Source of the DNA: Kribbella pittospori
GTDB lineage: Bacteria; Actinomycetota; Actinomycetes; Propionibacteriales; Kribbellaceae
Reading direction: 5' to 3'
Assembly: GCF_004331465.1 (NCBI RefSeq)
Contig: NZ_SJKB01000002.1
Coordinates: 310,001 to 374,000 of the forward strand
DNA length: 64,000 nt
Below, in pieces: positions 61,559-64,000 of the stretch. How positions within the stretch are numbered: position 1 is the stretch's first letter; each line of letters begins with the position of its first letter. The position numbers were made by a program, and so were the translations under genes. The notes beneath the pieces are model-generated. The model saw nothing but the letters and a program-made list of their open reading frames with translations. It was not told the DNA's origin and searched no databases.

Positions 61559-62422
61559 CTACCGGCGTTCCGGCGCCGGGTCAGGACCGGCCGGGATCCA
61601 TTCGTGTACCAAGATCTCATCACCCACGTGAAGGGGGCCCCCGGCAAGCACCGCGGCCTTCATGCCGAAGCTGACGCCGCCGCCGTAGTCGGGCTGCCGC
61701 CGGTACGACGCCAGCGTCCGGGTCGGCTCCGGCCCACGCTTCTCGCCGGTCGCCTGGTCCACGGTCGGCACCGCGCACCGGATCGAGCGGGCCGAGTACC
61801 CGATCTCGACCGAGCCCGCGGACATCCGCAGCACCTTGTCCTCGGTGTGCGGTTCGGACCAGCCGGCCACGACGATGTTCGGCCGGAAGCGGTTCATCGG
61901 GATCGCGTCGCCACCGCGCTCGACGATCCGTGCATTCAGGCCGTCGAGCGACGACAGCGAGGTGATCATCAGCGCGTGCGCGTCGCCGAAGCCGGTCTGT
62001 CCCAGATGCACACCCCAGCCCGGCCGCTCGTGCTCGGGCGTGACCCGGACCAGCGCCGCCGGCTTGCCGAGCCTTTCGGTGAACCACTCGGCCGCGGCCG
62101 GGTCCTGGACGACGCCCTGGCCGAACCACTTCCCGAACAGGCTGACGTCGCGCCGCTTGCCGTCGTACCGGACCTGGATCTCGAGATCCGGTACGCCGGG
62201 GCCGGAGAACCGGAGCGCGTCGCCGTCGCTGAGGATCTCGGCCCGCAGCGCCGCCATCGCGGGCAGGCTGCGCTGGCTCAGGAACGTGCCGTCGGGCTCG
62301 ACCAGCATGAAGTTCCGGTCATGCCGGAGCCCGGTCGGCCCCACCTCGGCGTGCTCCACCGGCACACCGGACAGACCCTTCACCGGGTAGTACGTCAGAG
62401 CGGCGACCTTCGCAACGGACAT
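61559..62422 (-). CDS. MOSC-domain protein
   Basis: 287 residues. MOSC N-terminal beta-barrel domain (VAALTYYPVKGLSGVPVEHA at the start) followed by the MOSC domain about 120-280. The conserved cysteine in SIRCAVPTVDQATGE near 230 is expected to coordinate molybdenum, as in YcbX and mARC proteins that reduce N-hydroxylated compounds. The fold GPTGLRHDRNFMLVEPDG is typical of this family. It could detoxify base hydroxylamines; electron donor unknown. Confidence 0.92.
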   Translation of the reverse strand: MSVAKVAALTYYPVKGLSGVPVEHAEVGPTGLRHDRNFMLVEPDGTFLSQRSLPAMAALRAEILSDGDALRFSGPGVPDLEIQVRYDGKRRDVSLFGKWFGQGVVQDPAAAEWFTERLGKPAALVRVTPEHERPGWGVHLGQTGFGDAHALMITSLSSLDGLNARIVERGGDAIPMNRFRPNIVVAGWSEPHTEDKVLRMSAGSVEIGYSARSIRCAVPTVDQATGEKRGPEPTRTLASYRRQPDYGGGVSFGMKAAVLAGGPLHVGDEILVHEWIPAGPDPAPERR

Positions 62423-62499
62423 TGGCCAAGCCTACCTTGACTCCTGTCACTTGATCTGTTCGTTCATGTTGGATTATGTTTGATCGCGAGGAGGTCGCA

Positions 62500-63018
62500 A
62501 TGCAGGATGTGGAAACCTTCGCCGCGGCACTGCAGCGGGTACGACGACAGGCCGGGCTGACGTACCGCGAACTGGCCGAGCGAGCGCACTACTCACACGC
62601 ACACCTGGTCCGCGCGGCCGGCGGCAAGCAGCTGCCGACCTGGGAGGTGACGGCCGCGTTCCTGTCCGGCTGCGGCGTACCACCCGACCTGATGCCCGTC
62701 TGGCGCCGTCACTGGGAGACCGCGGGCCATGATCCGCAGGACGTCCTCGGCCTGTTGCAGCTCGCCACCACACTCGAAGACCTGGGCAGCGCTCTGGCCA
62801 CGCTGGCCCGGCCACGATCGCTGCGGACTCTGGCCCGACTGACCGGCATCCCCCGCACCACTATTCAGGGTTGGCTGCAGGGCACCCGCCTGGCCGGCCG
62901 CGATCGACTCGACCACCTGGTGCGCGCGATCGGCGCCACGTCCGCCGAGCGTGCGGCGGTCGCACAGGCCGTTGACCGGATCAGCTCCGGAAGGTCCCCG
63001 GCGGTGCCGGCGGCGTGA
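62500..63018 (+). CDS. XRE-family helix-turn-helix protein
   Basis: 172 residues from an ATG at 62500 with GAGGAGG upstream. N-terminal XRE domain about 5-65 ([20 protein letters not shown] and then [16 protein letters not shown]). A second, short HTH-like stretch is seen near the end: [20 protein letters not shown], then [19 protein letters not shown]. No ligand domain. It may bind DNA through both parts. Its 3' end overlaps the convergent spermidine-synthase-like gene by 38 bases. Confidence 0.85.
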   Translation: MQDVETFAAALQRVRRQAGLTYRELAERAHYSHAHLVRAAGGKQLPTWEVTAAFLSGCGVPPDLMPVWRRHWETAGHDPQDVLGLLQLATTLEDLGSALATLARPRSLRTLARLTGIPRTTIQGWLQGTRLAGRDRLDHLVRAIGATSAERAAVAQAVDRISSGRSPAVPAA

Positions 63019-63787
63019 CGAACCCCTCCGCGTCCAGGAGCGGCGCCGCCTTCCCGGCCAGTTCGCTCAGCGGCATCACGTCGTACGGCGGCTGAGCCTT
63101 CCGGCCGGCCGCGGTCAGATCGGGCACGGAATGCGGCGACGCGACCAGGATGACGTTGCCGAACCCCTTGCCCCGCAGGACTTTCCGCTCGGCGAGCACG
63201 ACGCCGTCGCCGAGCACCCCGCGGACGGTCGCCACGACCCGGCGGATGAACGGCAAGCCGGCCGATCCGTCGATCAGGTTCGCGACCAGTACGCCGGTCG
63301 GCCGCAGTACCCGCGCACACTCGGTGAAGAACTCGCCGGTGACGAGGTTCGCCGGGACTGCCTCGCGCTCGAAGGCATCCAAAATCAGCAGGTCCATCGA
63401 ATCGTCGTACAACTGGGTGATCCCGGCCCGGCCGGTGACGGCGCGCACCTTGATGCCGGAGCGCTTCGGCAGCGGCAGCGCCTCCCGGACGAACTCGGTC
63501 AGGTCCTCGTCGGGTTCGAGGACGATCTGCCGCGACCGCGCCCGGGTGGCGGCGACGTACCTCGGCAGGCTCAGCGCCGCCCCACCGATGTGGACGACCG
63601 CGACCGGCTGACGCCGTGGCGCGACGGCGTCGACCACGTCGCCGATCCGGCGCATGTACTCGAACGACAGGTGGGTGGGGTCCGCGAGGTCGACCTGCGA
63701 CTGCAGCGACCCGTCGACCCGCAGCACGAACGTCCCGTCGGCGTCCGCCTCGACGGTCGCAGTCCCCGATCCGACCTTGCGCTCCAC
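62981..63787 (-). CDS. Spermidine-synthase-like (class I methyltransferase fold) protein
   Basis: 268 residues from a GTG at 63787 with AAAAGG upstream. Spermidine/spermine synthase fold: [21 protein letters not shown] near residue 64 (nucleotide-binding strand-loop), [13 protein letters not shown] near 88 and [20 protein letters not shown] near 132. In the last, the ILDAF stretch replaces the usual DSTDP catalytic motif, so polyamine synthase activity is doubtful. It belongs to fused-type or SpeE-like proteins of uncertain substrate. Confidence 0.83.
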   Translation of the reverse strand: MERKVGSGTATVEADADGTFVLRVDGSLQSQVDLADPTHLSFEYMRRIGDVVDAVAPRRQPVAVVHIGGAALSLPRYVAATRARSRQIVLEPDEDLTEFVREALPLPKRSGIKVRAVTGRAGITQLYDDSMDLLILDAFEREAVPANLVTGEFFTECARVLRPTGVLVANLIDGSAGLPFIRRVVATVRGVLGDGVVLAERKVLRGKGFGNVILVASPHSVPDLTAAGRKAQPPYDVMPLSELAGKAAPLLDAEGFVTPPAPPGTFRS

Positions 63788-63835
63788 CCACCCACCTTTT
63801 CACCCGAATGTGAGGAAGTCGGTCCCGCCCCAGCG

Positions 63836-63864
63836 TTGGTACCGGGCGCGCGGCTTGCTAGCGT
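63836..63864 (+). promoter_or_regulatory. Candidate promoter of mdh
   Basis: TTGGTA (63836-63841), 17-base spacer, TAGCGT (63859-63864), 37 bases before the GTG of mdh. Both hexamers are close to the vegetative actinobacterial consensus. Confidence 0.55.
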
Positions 63865-63901
63865 CCGAAGCACACAGTCAAATCAGTTCGAGGAGCGTGT
63901 C

Positions 63902-64000
63902 GTGAGCACTACACCGGTGAAGGTGGCCGTTACCGGAGCCGCCGGGAATATCGGCTACAGCCTGCTGTTCCGGATCGCGAGCGGCGCGCTGCTCGGGCCG
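63902..64000 (+). CDS. mdh: Malate dehydrogenase, N-terminal fragment
   Basis: 33 codons are visible before the window ends: a GTG start with GAGGAG upstream, then [20 protein letters not shown] and [29 protein letters not shown] is the NAD-binding glycine motif and following helix of the malate dehydrogenases of the LDH-like/cytosolic type. It oxidises malate to oxaloacetate in the citric acid cycle. Runs off the right edge. Confidence 0.93.
   Translation, partial: MSTTPVKVAVTGAAGNIGYSLLFRIASGALLGP

Noticed and set aside
62981..63787. Assignment as a true spermidine synthase (speE)
   Set aside because: The catalytic DSTDP-type motif is replaced (ILDAF), and no adenosylmethionine decarboxylase gene is nearby; kept as a fold-level call.

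Overview
The window is GC-rich throughout, with many GTG and a few TTG starts, tightly packed genes and frequent GTGA/ATGA overlaps. Protein families (NgcE-type GlcNAc lipoprotein, SCO4848-family membrane protein, MgtA-type mannosyltransferase, trimodular Sdh, Tat/lipobox exports) point to an actinobacterium. The gene set fits a Propionibacteriales genome such as Kribbella; that placement is inference from recall of family content, not a database search. No rRNA, tRNA, CRISPR array, phage or insertion sequence was recognised, and no stretch of 300 bases or more lacks a gene or a described element.

Layout. 1-5124 (minus): nucleoside uptake operon (BMP lipoprotein, double-ATPase, two permeases, start of cytidine deaminase). 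5358-11637: M20D amidohydrolase, secreted proteins, a lipoprotein and a B12-type acyl-CoA mutase large subunit. 11794-15056: two GT4 glycosyltransferases and an MBL hydrolase. 15193-18481: sdhCDAB, closed by a 17-bp terminator. 18627-20307: ECF sigma factor with a membrane-anchored BNR-type propeller protein. 20366-25741: DUF2000 protein, M55 aminopeptidase, AraC regulator, SCO4848-like protein, large LuxR (LAL) regulator. 26007-30914 (minus): gamma-glutamylation catabolic operon (GS-like ligase, PuuD-like hydrolase, ALDH, SDR, FadR regulator). 31095-36918: M43 metalloprotease, D,D-carboxypeptidase, YihY, 2'-5' RNA ligase-like protein, trpS, small hydrolase, small coiled membrane protein. 37051-42429: GlcNAc/chitobiose locus (NgcEFG-like transporter, SIS protein, divergent BadF-type kinase). 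42593-47204: YCII protein, hydrolase, ArsR-MFS pair, CNNM/CorC protein. 47374-51666: galT-galK, MFS, DeoR. 51746-58207: two GNAT proteins, three tandem membrane-anchored CAP-domain paralogs, small tail-anchored protein. 58495-63787: DJ-1/AraC regulator, MBL protein, M1 peptidase, MOSC protein, XRE regulator, spermidine-synthase-like protein. 63902-end: start of mdh.

How genes work together: nucleosides, GlcNAc, galactose and gamma-glutamylated amines each have uptake or catabolic sets next to a plausible regulator (FadR, DeoR); central metabolism is represented by sdhCDAB, mdh and the mutase.

The most unusual signal is non-coding. Of the twelve convergent gene junctions, four hold long palindromic elements. 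Two of these (6543-6709 and 42427-42592) belong to one family: two identical blocks of 23 and 21 bases are kept while the stems around them have changed on both sides and still pair. Two others (14137-14229 and 58394-58486) share an exact 19-base end and the same 93-base span. A further junction carries a tandem duplication spanning a stop codon, and five junctions overlap antisense.
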